From positions 1 to 64,000 of the forward strand of contig DATGJP010000055.1 of NCBI GenBank assembly GCA_035295125.1: DNA of 64,000 bases. The letters are read 5' to 3'. The notes beneath the pieces were generated by a model that was not told where the DNA came from, made no database searches, and saw only the letters and a list, made by a program, of their open reading frames with translations. This DNA is from JAICMB01 sp035295125. GTDB lineage: Bacteria > Acidobacteriota > Terriglobia > Bryobacterales > Bryobacteraceae. Shown piece by piece: positions 8,447-17,991 of the stretch; position 1 is the first letter of the stretch; each line of letters opens with the position of its first letter. The translations under genes and the position numbers were made by a program.

Positions 8447-9781
8447 TTGATCCGCATCGCTAACGGCCAGGGGTTTTGGGGCGACTGGCTCGAAGCTCCC
8501 GTCCGGCTGGTGGAAGACGGCCCCATCGATTACCTGGTTCTCGACTACCTTGCCGAGATCACCATGTCTATTCTGCAGAAGCAGAAGCAGGAAAACCCCA
8601 ACCTCGGCTACGCGCGCGATTTTCCACCATTGATCGGCCGCATCGCGAAAATGATGCGCGACCGCAACGTCAAAGTGATCGCGAACGCCGGCGGCGTGAA
8701 CCCCATCGCCTGTGCCCGCGAGGTTCGCGCCTTGGCGCCGAATCTCAAGGTGGCCGTCGTGCTTGGAGACGACGTCTACGGCCGGATCGACGAGTTTCTC
8801 GCTCAGGGTCATGAAATGCGCAGCATGGACACCGGCGAGCCGCTCTCTACCATCCGCGGGTCCATTCTCAGCGCCAACGCCTACATCGGTGCATTCCCGC
8901 TCGCCCGAGCGCTCGACACCAACGCGGACGTCGTCATCGCCGGCCGCTCCACGGATACCGCACTGGCGCTCGCTCCCATGGTGCATCGCTTCGAATGGAA
9001 GCCCGACCAGTGGGATCGCCTTGCCGCAGGCACCATCGCCGGCCACATCGTCGAGTGCGGCTCCCAATGCACGGGAGGCAATTGCCAGGTCGACTGGCAA
9101 TCGATTCCCGATTTCGCCGACATCGGGTACCCGATCATTGAAGCCGAGCCCGACGGGACATTCGCCATCACGAAGCATCCCGGCACCGGAGGACGCGTCA
9201 ACTGCGACACTATCAAGGAGCAGCTTCTCTATGAGCTCGGCGACCCGAGGAACTACATCACTCCCGATTGCGTCGCCGACTTCACTTCCATCCGGCTCAG
9301 CCGGGCCGGAACCGATCGCGTCCGCGTCACCGGCATCACCGGCGGGCCGCGGACGGGCATGCTTAAGCTCTCCATCGCCTACTCCTGGGGTTGGAAGGCC
9401 ATCGGCACACTGGTGTATACCGCGCCCCAGGCACTAGAAAAAGCCCGCAAGGCCGACGAGATCGTTCGCGAGCGTCTCCGCCAGCTTGGCTTGAGCTTCG
9501 ACGAAATCTACACCGAGTATTTCGGCGTGAACGCCTGCCACGGACCAGCGGCGCCAGTCTGTGCAGAACCTCCCGAAGTGCAGGTCCGCATCGGCGTCCG
9601 CGGGACAGATCGCAAAGCCGTCGATCGCTTCACTCGCGAACTGGTCCCGTTGGTTCTCAGCGGACCGCCCACGGCTACAGGTTTCGGCGACGGCCGTCCG
9701 CCGGTGCGTGAGGTGGTGGCATACTGGCCCGCGCTGATTCCCCGAGAGCTCATCGAAACGCGTGTTGAGGTGATCGAATGA
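8447..9781 (+). CDS. AtuA-like acyclic terpene utilisation family protein (DUF1446)
   Basis: This 444-residue protein belongs to the AtuA/DUF1446 family. It shows the conserved N-terminal RIANGQGFWGDWLEAP, then VKVIANAGGVNPIACA and DVVIAGRSTDTALALAP. AtuA is encoded with geranyl-CoA carboxylase in the Pseudomonas acyclic terpene pathway, but its exact reaction is unsettled. The gene must start with TTG at 8447: the conserved N-terminus begins right there and a strong AAGGAGA ribosome site lies at 8434-8440. Its C-terminal domain is encoded separately by the next gene through a 4-base ATGA overlap. Confidence 0.85.
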   Translation: MIRIANGQGFWGDWLEAPVRLVEDGPIDYLVLDYLAEITMSILQKQKQENPNLGYARDFPPLIGRIAKMMRDRNVKVIANAGGVNPIACAREVRALAPNLKVAVVLGDDVYGRIDEFLAQGHEMRSMDTGEPLSTIRGSILSANAYIGAFPLARALDTNADVVIAGRSTDTALALAPMVHRFEWKPDQWDRLAAGTIAGHIVECGSQCTGGNCQVDWQSIPDFADIGYPIIEAEPDGTFAITKHPGTGGRVNCDTIKEQLLYELGDPRNYITPDCVADFTSIRLSRAGTDRVRVTGITGGPRTGMLKLSIAYSWGWKAIGTLVYTAPQALEKARKADEIVRERLRQLGLSFDEIYTEYFGVNACHGPAAPVCAEPPEVQVRIGVRGTDRKAVDRFTRELVPLVLSGPPTATGFGDGRPPVREVVAYWPALIPRELIETRVEVIE

Positions 9782-10104
9782 GAGTTCCGTTGTCGCAGAT
9801 CGCACACGCCCGCTCAGGCGACAAGGGCGATACCGCCAACGTCGGCATCATCGCCTTGAACGAGCGCCACTTCCCGATCCTGGTCCGCGAAGTGACGCCC
9901 GATCGCGTCAAAGCCCACTTCGGCGAACTCGTAAAGGGGAAGGTGGAGCGTTTTGAGTTGCCCAATCTCGGCGCCCTCAACTTTCTGTTGCACGAATCGC
10001 TCGGCGGAGGCGGCACGCTCTCGCTTCGCATCGACGCTCAGGGTAAGACTCTCGGCGCGGGACTCCTCCGCATGGAAGTCGACGTCAACGAGGGCGAACT
10101 ATGA
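9778..10104 (+). CDS. AtuA C-terminal domain-like protein
   Basis: This 108-residue protein has the conserved start VPLSQIAHARSGDKGDTANVG and matches the C-terminal domain that in many AtuA proteins is fused to the DUF1446 domain. Here it is a separate ORF whose ATG overlaps the atuA stop (ATGA), so both are probably made in equal amounts and assemble. It is joined by another ATGA overlap to the downstream crotonase gene. No signal peptide or membrane segment is visible, so it should be cytoplasmic. Confidence 0.8.
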   Translation: MRVPLSQIAHARSGDKGDTANVGIIALNERHFPILVREVTPDRVKAHFGELVKGKVERFELPNLGALNFLLHESLGGGGTLSLRIDAQGKTLGAGLLRMEVDVNEGEL

Positions 10105-10871
10105 GCGATCTGCTCGAAGTAAGCTGCGAAAACCGGGTGCTGCGGTTGTACCTGAACCGCGCGGACAAGCGCAACGCACTGAACATTGAGCTCTGCCGCG
10201 CTCTGCTAGAGGCCTTCGAGCAGGCGCGCACCGACCCCTCCATCGGAGCCGTGCTGCTGGGCGCTAACGGCCCGACCTTCTGCGCCGGAATGGACCTCAA
10301 GGAAGTCACCGAGCCCGGCATCCCGGAGGAAACGGCAATTCACGAGCAGTTGTTCACCATCGGCTCACACCTCAACAAGCCGATCGTGGCTGCGATACAC
10401 GGCCCCGTTCTGGCGGGCGGTCTCGGCCTGGTGTCCAATGCGCATGTCGCCTTCGCGGCTCATGGCTCGACCTTCGGCCTGACGGAGATCCGTATCGCCA
10501 TGTGGCCGTATGTGATTTTCCGTTCCATGGTGCTGGCCATCGGCGAGCGCCGCACCTTGGAACTCTGCCTGACTGGACGCATGTTCGCGGCGCACGATGC
10601 GTTGCACTGGGGACTGATTCATCATATTGTTCCCCTTCAGGAGATCGAAGAGCGCGCCATGGCATTGGCGGTAGAATTGGCGAACAACAGTCCCGAAGCA
10701 ATTGCCCGCGGTCTGGATTTCGTGCGCCGCAGCCGCGAGCTTTCCTGGAATGATGCTGGAGATCTCGCGCGAAGCTTGAGGGAAGCAACCTTTGCAAGCG
10801 CCGATTTCCTCGAAGGCGTGAACGCATTTCGTGAGAAACGTCACCCCTCATGGCCATCTCTGAAAATATGA
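10101..10871 (+). CDS. Enoyl-CoA hydratase/isomerase (crotonase) family protein
   Basis: This 256-residue crotonase-fold protein has the N-terminal RADKRNALNIELC motif. Its oxyanion-hole segments are GPTFCAGMDLKE and GPVLAGGLGLVSNAHVAFA, followed by FGLTEIRIAMWP, which should carry the catalytic acidic residue. The family hydrates or isomerises enoyl-CoA thioesters. Its position behind a carboxyltransferase and the AtuA pair fits the hydratase step after carboxylation of a branched enoyl-CoA, as AtuE or LiuC do; this is inference from context. It overlaps both neighbours through ATGA junctions. Confidence 0.87.
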   Translation: MSDLLEVSCENRVLRLYLNRADKRNALNIELCRALLEAFEQARTDPSIGAVLLGANGPTFCAGMDLKEVTEPGIPEETAIHEQLFTIGSHLNKPIVAAIHGPVLAGGLGLVSNAHVAFAAHGSTFGLTEIRIAMWPYVIFRSMVLAIGERRTLELCLTGRMFAAHDALHWGLIHHIVPLQEIEERAMALAVELANNSPEAIARGLDFVRRSRELSWNDAGDLARSLREATFASADFLEGVNAFREKRHPSWPSLKI

Positions 10872-12808
10872 TCGGGCGCGCGCTGTCTTTTCTGACGCTC
10901 GCCGCCGCTTTACAAGCCCAGCCCACGCTCCTTCCTGAGCCGCACTTCAAAGCCATCGAAGCCGAAGCTTCCGGAGCCCTCGCCAAAGACACCATTATCG
11001 AACTGGGCCGATTTCACCGCGTCCACGCCTCCCCCGGTTTCCACGAGGCCGCGCAATTCATCGCTACCCGAGCCCGCGAGTACGGACTCGAGGACGTCCA
11101 CATCGAATCGTTCCCAGCCGACGGCAAAACGACCTACAACTCGTTCCGCTCCTATCTTGGTTGGGACGGCCGCGCGGGCGTGCTCACCGAGATCGCGCCG
11201 AGCCCCCACGTCATTGCCGATTTCTCGAAGTCCCGCGTCGCGCTGGCGGATTACAGCAACGACGCCGATGTCACCGCGGAGCTGATCGACGTGGGTCAGG
11301 GCACCCGCCCCGCCGACTACGACAACCGCAACGTGAAAGGCAAAATCGTTCTGGCGGGTGGAAACGTGGCCGACGCGCATCACGAAGCCGTCGAACTGAG
11401 AGGTGCGGCGGGAGTACTGAGCTATCAGCCCAATCAGGTGACCGCCTGGAGCGGCGATTATCAGGACCTCGTCCGCTGGGGCCACCTTTCGCCGTACAAC
11501 ACGCGGAACACCTTCGCCTTCATGATCTCGTTACGCGAAGCCCGCGACTTTCGCAACCGGCTCGCGAAAGGCGAAAAGATCCGGCTGTACGCTCAGGTAA
11601 CGGCACGAATGCAGTCCGGCAACTTCGAAGTCGTAACCGGAGTAATTCCCGGCACCGACCCATCCGCCGGCGAGATTGTCTATAGTTGCCACCTCTGTCA
11701 CGAGAAGCCCGGCGCCAACGACAACGCCAGCGGCGCTGCCGCAATCCTCGAAGACGCGCGTATACTCGTCGCGCTAATCAAAGCCGGCAAAATCCCGCCT
11801 CCCCGCCGGACTATCCGCTTCATCTGGCCTCCCGAAATTGCCGGTACCATGTGCTACCTCTCACGCCATGCCGATGAACTTGCGAAGATGCGCGCGGCTA
11901 TCCACATGGACATGGTTGGCGGCGACCCGCAGATCACTAAAGCGATCCTGCACCTCACTCGCACGCCCGCGTCGCTTCCGAGTTTCGTGAATGACGTCGC
12001 CGCCTCCTTCGGTGAACGCGTCATCAACGGAGCCAGCCGCGCCGCCATGGATGCCGACCTGTCTGACGCCAACTTCTCGCCGGAAGGCACGAAGGACGCA
12101 CTCCTGGCCGACTTCCACAGCTTCACGATGGGCAGCGATCACGACGTGTACGAGGAAGGCAGCTTCCGGGTCCCCACGATTTACATGAACGACTGGCCTG
12201 ACGTCTTCATCCATACGAACGGCGACGTGCCCGCGAATATGAACGCCACCAAGCTGCAGCGCGTGGCCGTGATCGGAGCGGCCGCAGGCTACTACCTGGC
12301 GTCCGCAGGTCCGAAAGATGCCGACCGTCTCGCGGGTGAGGTGCTCGCCAGGAGCGGAGTACGCCTCAACGAAGCGCTCCAACGCAGTCTCGCCGATCCT
12401 CAACGCTCTCGGGACATCATCGACGAAGCCAACCGGGAGGAATCGGAGGTTCTCAAATCCGTGAGCAACTTCGTGCCCGAGACAGCCGCCGAAATCGACC
12501 GCCGCAAGCCGAAACTCTCACCTCCACAATCCGCCCGCGGCCCGGTTCCCAAGCGCAATCCGGCAGTTCGAGGCAACCTCGACGTCTATTATTACGATTA
12601 CCTGAAAGACCACGTCAACGAACCGTTCCAGCCTGCCCTTCAAGGCCTCCTCGCCTACGAAGCGCTGAACCTGGTCGACGGACACCGCTCGATCGAGGAC
12701 ATCGGCCGCATTCTCTCCGGCGCCTACGAAGGAATCGATTCTAAAGCCTTGCTCGATTATTTCCATTTGCTCGAGAAGGCAGGTGTAATCACCATCATGA
12801 ATATGTAA
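10868..12808 (+). CDS. Secreted M28-type metallopeptidase (aminopeptidase family)
   Basis: The protein (646 residues) has an N-terminal signal sequence (ALSFLTLAAALQAQ), then a PA-like insert and an M28 zinc peptidase core. Core motifs are CHLCHEKPGANDNASGAA (zinc His and bridging Asp), WPPEIAGTMCYL (catalytic and ligand Glu region) and HMDMVGGDPQ. The last 80 residues look like a winged-helix extension seen in DUF4910-type aminopeptidases. I chose the ATG at 10868 because it forms an ATGA overlap with the crotonase stop, like the two preceding junctions. A peptidase coupled to acyl-CoA genes is unusual and may only reflect a compact transcript. Confidence 0.85.
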   Translation: MIGRALSFLTLAAALQAQPTLLPEPHFKAIEAEASGALAKDTIIELGRFHRVHASPGFHEAAQFIATRAREYGLEDVHIESFPADGKTTYNSFRSYLGWDGRAGVLTEIAPSPHVIADFSKSRVALADYSNDADVTAELIDVGQGTRPADYDNRNVKGKIVLAGGNVADAHHEAVELRGAAGVLSYQPNQVTAWSGDYQDLVRWGHLSPYNTRNTFAFMISLREARDFRNRLAKGEKIRLYAQVTARMQSGNFEVVTGVIPGTDPSAGEIVYSCHLCHEKPGANDNASGAAAILEDARILVALIKAGKIPPPRRTIRFIWPPEIAGTMCYLSRHADELAKMRAAIHMDMVGGDPQITKAILHLTRTPASLPSFVNDVAASFGERVINGASRAAMDADLSDANFSPEGTKDALLADFHSFTMGSDHDVYEEGSFRVPTIYMNDWPDVFIHTNGDVPANMNATKLQRVAVIGAAAGYYLASAGPKDADRLAGEVLARSGVRLNEALQRSLADPQRSRDIIDEANREESEVLKSVSNFVPETAAEIDRRKPKLSPPQSARGPVPKRNPAVRGNLDVYYYDYLKDHVNEPFQPALQGLLAYEALNLVDGHRSIEDIGRILSGAYEGIDSKALLDYFHLLEKAGVITIMNM

Positions 12809-12864
12809 TCAGTCCCACACTTCTCGGAACCCTCTCCTGTAACCCAGCATCTAACTAAGTGGGA

Positions 12865-13896
12865 ATGGATATGTTGGGCAGCATTCAGCGGCGATTCGGG
12901 ACAACGATGGGTCTTATGTTCGCCGGCTTTCTTTTCGCGCCCGCGTGGGCTGCGCCGAGCGTACCTCGACCTGGGTCGCTCAATTATGTGGAAGGACAGG
13001 TCTCCATCGATAACCAGACGGTAACTTCAAAGGCCGTTGGTTCGGCGGAATTAAACTCCGGCGATACGCTTTCTACGCGTACCGGACACGCAGAACTTCT
13101 TCTGACGCCGGGCGTTTACCTCAGGTTGGCGGATAACAGCACGGTCCGAATGATCTCTCCCGGTTTGACCAATACCCAGGTGGAACTGGTGAACGGACAT
13201 GCGATGGTGGAAGCCGACCAACTTTACGCGGAAAATGCGATTCGTATAACGGATCGCGGCTCTTCCACGGAATTACTTAAGAAAGGCGTCTATTCATTTG
13301 ATGCCGACCGCGCCATAGTTGCGGTTTTAGACGGCAAAGCCCGTGTTACGGAAGGTGACAACTATATCGACCTTGGCAAGGGCAAAGAGGCTAATGTAGG
13401 CGGTCCTGTGCTGAAGGATCAGAAATTTGACCGTAAACAGGCTGAACAGGGCGACCCGCTTTACGCGTGGAGTAATCTGCGTTCGGAATACCTTTCGCAA
13501 GCCACGCTATCAACCGCTCAAACCTACATTGTAGATACGGGCGGATGGTATGGGCCGGGCTGGTATTGGAACCCGTATTGGAGCATGTATTCCTTTGTGC
13601 CCGGCGACGGCTTCTTCTACAACCCGTTTGGGTGGGCGTTTTACTCACCTTTATACATCGTGCGCTCGCCTGTCGGGTATCCGCGTTATTTCGGCGGCGG
13701 ACGGGCGGTAGTGCCAACGTCTCCTCGAACCCCGGGACTGGGTCATGCTACGCGCACGCCCGTCATGCCGGGTAGGATCGGGGCACCCTCGGGTGGTGCG
13801 CTCGGCGGTGGATTCCGCTCTGGTGGCTTCGGCGGATTCCACGGTGGCGCTATGGGTGGATTCCATGGCGGCGGCTTTGCCGGAGGACGACGTTAA
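12865..13896 (+). CDS. FecR domain-containing protein with Gly-rich C-terminus
   Basis: This protein of about 343 residues has a signal peptide ending near PAWA. It continues with a FecR-like domain (SLNYVEGQVSID, LSTRTGHAELLLTPG and VELVNGHAMVEAD). A Trp/Tyr-rich stretch (GWYGPGWYWNPYW) and a Gly/Phe/His-rich tail (GGFGGFHGGAMGGFHGGG) follow. Such FecR proteins without an adjacent FecI/FecA pair are common in acidobacteria and are probably exported, with unknown ligand. GTG 12859, ATG 12865 and ATG 12871 are all possible starts; GTGGGA just upstream could serve any of them. A strong terminator follows. Confidence 0.8.
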   Translation: MDMLGSIQRRFGTTMGLMFAGFLFAPAWAAPSVPRPGSLNYVEGQVSIDNQTVTSKAVGSAELNSGDTLSTRTGHAELLLTPGVYLRLADNSTVRMISPGLTNTQVELVNGHAMVEADQLYAENAIRITDRGSSTELLKKGVYSFDADRAIVAVLDGKARVTEGDNYIDLGKGKEANVGGPVLKDQKFDRKQAEQGDPLYAWSNLRSEYLSQATLSTAQTYIVDTGGWYGPGWYWNPYWSMYSFVPGDGFFYNPFGWAFYSPLYIVRSPVGYPRYFGGGRAVVPTSPRTPGLGHATRTPVMPGRIGAPSGGALGGGFRSGGFGGFHGGAMGGFHGGGFAGGRR

Positions 13897-13930
13897 TGTT
13901 ATCTGAAGCCGCACCAACCTCCTCCTTGAG

Positions 13931-13966
13931 GCCGGCAGACCCTTCATTGGGTCTGCCGGCTTTTTT
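13931..13966 (+). terminator. Rho-independent terminator after the FecR gene
   Basis: A perfect 12-base stem (GCCGGCAGACCC / GGGTCTGCCGGC) with the 6-base loop TTCATT is followed by TTTTTT. It lies 35 bases after the FecR gene stop codon on the plus strand, before the convergent M14 peptidase gene. This is the clearest intrinsic terminator in the window. Confidence 0.93.
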
Positions 13967-14020
13967 CGTTTGCGCGTGATGCATGCTGTTCGCCGCCGCG
14001 AGTTGACGACCCGCCCAAGC

Positions 14021-14056
14021 GCCGATTCGCAATCGGCGCGCAGACTGCCAGTCTGC
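14021..14056. repeat. Tandem pair of short perfect hairpins
   Basis: Two adjacent 17-base palindromes, GCCGATT-CGC-AATCGGC (14021-14037) and GCAGACT-GCC-AGTCTGC (14040-14056), lie just after the stop codon of the minus-strand M14 peptidase. Each has 7-base arms and a 3-base loop and no T tract. The same architecture recurs at 8281-8315 and 23164-23180. Confidence 0.65.
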
Positions 14057-14057
14057 A

Positions 14058-16466
14058 TCACAGGACCAAAGAGTTGAAGAACAGCTTGAAGGTCTGGTAG
14101 CTTTGCGCCCGATACTGTGGCCGCATGCCGAACAGCACGACGTGCCCCGACCCCATCGGCGCATCAATCAGTGACGCTCGATTGACGAGGTACTTCTCCC
14201 CAAGGAGCCACCCCGACGCGAGCACGTGCCCATCGGTATAATGCATCACAATCCGGTCCTCACTACCGGACGGTAACTCCCACGCCGGACTCCCCTCGCT
14301 CCAGATCGTGAGATTCGCCGGCACTCCGTATGACAGCGCCTCGTGTGTGTCTAACTCGGCGTTCAACAGCGAACCCGGCGAGTAGAAGTCGCGATTCGGC
14401 ACGCCGGCTACTACGTTCTTGGCGCTGATGCCAAGGCGCGCCGTCGCATACTCACTCGAATGGTTCAGGAACACCAGCTTCCCGCCCTGGCTTGCGAAAT
14501 CCTTCAGGTTCTGAGCGGCCTTTTCATCCAGGCCTCCAACGTACTCGTCCGGCATCGATCCTTTGCGATACCCTTCGATAATTGAATTCAGCGGCTGGTC
14601 GGGAAACACGATCACGTCAAACCGCTGGCGCAGGTTGCCCGCCTCAATCTCGGGGTTCTGCAGGCTGCTGTAGTCGAAGCCGAAGTTCTCGAGCAGCCAG
14701 CGTGTCCAGCCTTCGTCCATTTCAGGCATGTAGCTTCGATACAGCGCAATCCGAGGTTTCCTGATCTCGTGCCGGCCGCTCGCCGCCTGCATATAGAAAT
14801 TGCCATTGGACGTATCGCGCCAGACGCTGGCGCCGTTTTTCCAAATCTGGTTCACGCGCCGCCAGGACTCGATGTCCGATGCCGCCAGCCCACCATCGGC
14901 AGGCCGTTGGTGGTCCAACTCAATAGCGAAGGTGGACGTCCGCTCCAGCGGCGCCTCAAACGGCTTCTCTACGGTGTCGACAGCGACTCCCATTAACAGT
15001 GGCAGGCATTGTGTCGTGACATCGTAGGGGCGCTGTGGCGGACCACCAGGGTACAGCCGCAAATCGGGATAATGCTGCCGCTCCAGCAGGGTCTTGGCGT
15101 AGCTGCTGTAGGGCTGCTGCATGCGAATGACATAGCTGCCGGCGGCGTAACGCTTGCCCCCGGCTTCGAAGGCATCCTTGGCACGCTCCACCTCCACCAT
15201 GCCGTATTCGAGTAACTCCAGCATCTTGCGAGTCGATCCGGGATCCTCCTGCTCGCGAGGAATTACAAATGCGTAAGGTGACGTACGAGCGATCGCCTTC
15301 CTTCCAATTTCGTAGAAGTTGCGCAGGAGTTCGGGGCGGTGAATTGCGGCTTCATAAAGGCAGCTCTCGAACGCGATCAGTTGATAGTCGATGATGTCGC
15401 GCAGGTGCCAGACGCCACCTTCCCAAGGCTCCAGGTACTTCCAACTGCGCTCGCGCGGGTTGTAACCGGGCGCCGTGGCTGCAATCTGGTCCGGCCGGAC
15501 GGTGAGCGGGCTCGCCAGTGCGGCACTCGCCGACTCGCTGAGAATCCGGATGCCCGCATGATACGCCTGGTAGTGCCGCGAGGCGGTCCAGAAATCGTAA
15601 AGGGCATTCACCACCACACCCTTTTTGCCCGCGGCCGTGAGATCCGTTGCCATACTCGAGCCGATAGAATTGCACTCCTGGACCACGATTGGATCGATGT
15701 TTGGATCCACCGGATCCATCCAGGGAGGGAAGAAGATTCGCGATGCGAACGGCCCCTGCTGGTGCACGTCGTAAACGATCTGCGGGTGCCAGACGTTGTG
15801 GAGCTGAGAGATCGTCAGGCGCGTCTCGGGCTGCGAAAAAATGTACCAGTCGCGATTATTATCGTGTCCGACGTACTTGTGATAAAGCTCTGGTGGGCTC
15901 GTGCCTTCATAAGGCGTGCCCAGCGTCTTACGATACCATCGCGTTACGATGTCCACGCCGTCGGGATTGAGCGACGGAACCACGATCAGAATGACATTGT
16001 TCAGAATGGCTCGATAGCGCGGCTTATCCTCGGTCAGCAGGCGGTAGGCAAACTCGACCGCCGAGTGCGTCGAAGCGACCTCCGTGGCGTGAATCGAGCA
16101 AGTCATCAGTACGATCGTCTTGCCGTCGTTGATCAGCCGTTCCGCTTCCTGCGGACTCGTCTTTCGTGGATCGGCGAGCCGGGTCTGGATTCCAAGGTAC
16201 CGGTCAAGGTGCCGGATCGTGTCCGCCGAGCTGATAGTTGCCGCAATGAACGGCCGGCCCTCGGCTGTCTTTCCCAATTCTTTGACGACGATCTTGTCAC
16301 TCGATTTTGCCAGCGCCTGAAAATAGGAAACCACCTTGTCCCAATCGAGAAGCTCCCGATCGACGCCGATAGGATGACCGAAATGGCTCGCCGGAGTCGG
16401 GATCGTTTCGGCGGCAGCCGCCCAGCCAGCGAGCAGAAAAAGTGCAATTCTGACGCGATTGTGCAT
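14058..16466 (-). CDS. Secreted M14 family zinc carboxypeptidase-like protein
   Basis: This 802-residue protein has a signal peptide (RIALFLLAGWAAAAE) and an N-terminal M14 carboxypeptidase domain. The zinc motif is His126-Ala-Thr-Glu129 in MTCSIHATEVAST, and the third ligand is likely His235 in VYDVHQQGPF. The Asn-Arg pair in GHDNNRDWYIFSQPETR fits the substrate-binding site. The C-terminal half (about residues 500-800) looks like a glutamine-amidotransferase-like or BPL_N-type alpha/beta region with PRIALYRSYMPEMDEGW and KLVFLNHSSEYA. It probably cleaves peptides in the periplasm. Acidobacteria encode many such long M14 proteins; specificity cannot be read from sequence. Confidence 0.87.
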   Translation of the reverse strand: MHNRVRIALFLLAGWAAAAETIPTPASHFGHPIGVDRELLDWDKVVSYFQALAKSSDKIVVKELGKTAEGRPFIAATISSADTIRHLDRYLGIQTRLADPRKTSPQEAERLINDGKTIVLMTCSIHATEVASTHSAVEFAYRLLTEDKPRYRAILNNVILIVVPSLNPDGVDIVTRWYRKTLGTPYEGTSPPELYHKYVGHDNNRDWYIFSQPETRLTISQLHNVWHPQIVYDVHQQGPFASRIFFPPWMDPVDPNIDPIVVQECNSIGSSMATDLTAAGKKGVVVNALYDFWTASRHYQAYHAGIRILSESASAALASPLTVRPDQIAATAPGYNPRERSWKYLEPWEGGVWHLRDIIDYQLIAFESCLYEAAIHRPELLRNFYEIGRKAIARTSPYAFVIPREQEDPGSTRKMLELLEYGMVEVERAKDAFEAGGKRYAAGSYVIRMQQPYSSYAKTLLERQHYPDLRLYPGGPPQRPYDVTTQCLPLLMGVAVDTVEKPFEAPLERTSTFAIELDHQRPADGGLAASDIESWRRVNQIWKNGASVWRDTSNGNFYMQAASGRHEIRKPRIALYRSYMPEMDEGWTRWLLENFGFDYSSLQNPEIEAGNLRQRFDVIVFPDQPLNSIIEGYRKGSMPDEYVGGLDEKAAQNLKDFASQGGKLVFLNHSSEYATARLGISAKNVVAGVPNRDFYSPGSLLNAELDTHEALSYGVPANLTIWSEGSPAWELPSGSEDRIVMHYTDGHVLASGWLLGEKYLVNRASLIDAPMGSGHVVLFGMRPQYRAQSYQTFKLFFNSLVL

Positions 16467-16560
16467 TGGTTAGATTATGGTACCGCCGCTAATATCCTGC
16501 GGTAGAAATCGGACGCGCCTTTTCGCACCTTGACTTGCAAAGGTCTTACACAGCTCAGCT

Positions 16561-16590
16561 TGGTGGCGCAGGCGGTTTCGCCTGCGCATT
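16561..16590. repeat. REP-like palindrome, copy B
   Basis: TGGTGGCGCAGGCGG followed by TTTCGCCTGCGCATT forms an imperfect palindrome centred on CGGTTTCG. It directly abuts the stop codon of the sulfatase gene (minus strand) and lies upstream of the M14 peptidase start. Confidence 0.7.
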
Positions 16591-17944
16591 CTAGCGAACC
16601 GGCCAGTCCGCCGAATCGACGTGCGCCTGATCCATCAACCGCGCCAATTCCGCGGCTTTTGCCGGATTTTGGCTCGCAACATTCCGTGTTTCACCGAGAT
16701 CGTCCTTTAAGTTGTAGAGCTCAGGAATCGCGCCGATTTTCAGCCGAACCGCCTTCCAATCTCCCTGCCGGACCGCTTGTTTGAAGCCGCCCTCGTAAAA
16801 CTCCCAATACAGGTATTCATGGTTGCGCTGCGGCTTCCCCAAAAGCGCCGGCATCATCGAGATGCCGTCCAAACCCGCCGGCATGCGGCTGCCCGTTAGC
16901 TCCACCGCGGTCCGCAAAAAATCCCAGAACGCCAATAGCTGGTCGCTTACACGTCCGGCCTGGATCTTCCCCGGCCAGCGCGCCAGGAACGGCACACGAA
17001 TGCCGCCTTCATACAAGTCTCGTTTGATGCCCCGCAGAGGCCCGCTGCTGTGGAAAAACGCCGGATCGTGCTTGCCCTCGTGATGAGGGCCGTTGTCGCT
17101 CGCAAAGATCACCAGCGTCCGGTTGTCGATGCCGTTTGCCTTAAGCGACGCCAGAACTTTGCCGACGCTTTCGTCGAGACGGTTCACCATGGCCGCGAAT
17201 GCGCGCTCCACCGCGGGCCATGGTTTATCGGAATACGGCGCATCGCTGGGGACTTCCATGCCATGCTCCGCATAATGTACGGCCTCGTTATTGGCGTGCG
17301 GAATCGTGAATGCGAGATACAGGAAAAACGGATCGTTCCGATGGCGATCGAGGAACCCCAACCCCCGTTTCGTGAACAGATCGTGCGTATATACGCGTTT
17401 CTGATTGCCCCAGTTTTCCGGGAGCAGCACCTCGCCCTGGTTCTCCCACAAATGACCCGTATAGTAATTATGCGCGTGCTGCTGATCCAGGTAGCCGAAC
17501 CACTCGTCGAACCCTTTTGCGATTTGGAATGCCGGGCTGTCCGGCATCCCCCAGTCCCCATTTGCCAAAAATACCCGTCTTGTATCCCGCCGCGCGGAAC
17601 ACTTCAGCAACCGTAGTATCTTCCGGCTGCAGACTGATTCGCGCGTTACCTCGAATGCGAGCATGTCCCGTATGATTGCCTGTCATGAGCGCGCAACGCG
17701 ACGGCGCGCATACGGTGCTGCCGGCGTACGCCTGCGTGAAACGAACGCCTTCCGCAGCAATACGGTCAATATTCGGGGTCGCGATCTGTCGCTGCCCGTA
17801 GCATCCCAGGTCGCCGTACCCCAAATCGTCGGCCAATATGAAAACCACGTTGGGTTGGCGCTCGATTTGCGCGTTTAACAGGCCCCCGGCCGCGGCTGCC
17901 AGGAATTCGCGCCGCTTCACCGCCTGCAGTCCCATCTCACGCAT
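16591..17944 (-). pseudogene. Arylsulfatase-type sulfatase, interrupted by a one-base frameshift
   Basis: Two overlapping frames together encode one sulfatase of about 450 residues. The first (from ATG 17944, preceded by GTGAGG) has a Tat-type signal (KRREFLAAAAGGLLNAQ), the metal-binding FILADDLGYGDLGCYG and the formylglycine site CAPSR. It runs as far as GIPNRK and then changes to unrelated sequence. The other frame continues with KGFDEWFGYLDQQHAHNYY, IFASDNGPHHEGKH and the C-terminus ending at 16591. The switch lies at an AAAAGGG run (TTTT at 17515-17518 on the plus strand), and removing one A restores the frame. It is either a recent inactivation or a sequence error. Confidence 0.85.
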
Positions 17945-17991
17945 TTTAGCCTCACTGATGTTAAGATCGGCCATACACGTTCGGGACGGGG

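Noticed and set aside
15339..16505. Long plus-strand frame opposite the M14 peptidase
   Set aside because: It is antisense to a conserved peptidase, Arg-rich, without motif or ribosome site.
17510..17525. Programmed +1 frameshift at AAAAGGG in the sulfatase
   Set aside because: The site lacks a stop codon or slow codon typical of +1 recoding and no stimulatory structure was recognised; a plain indel is simpler.
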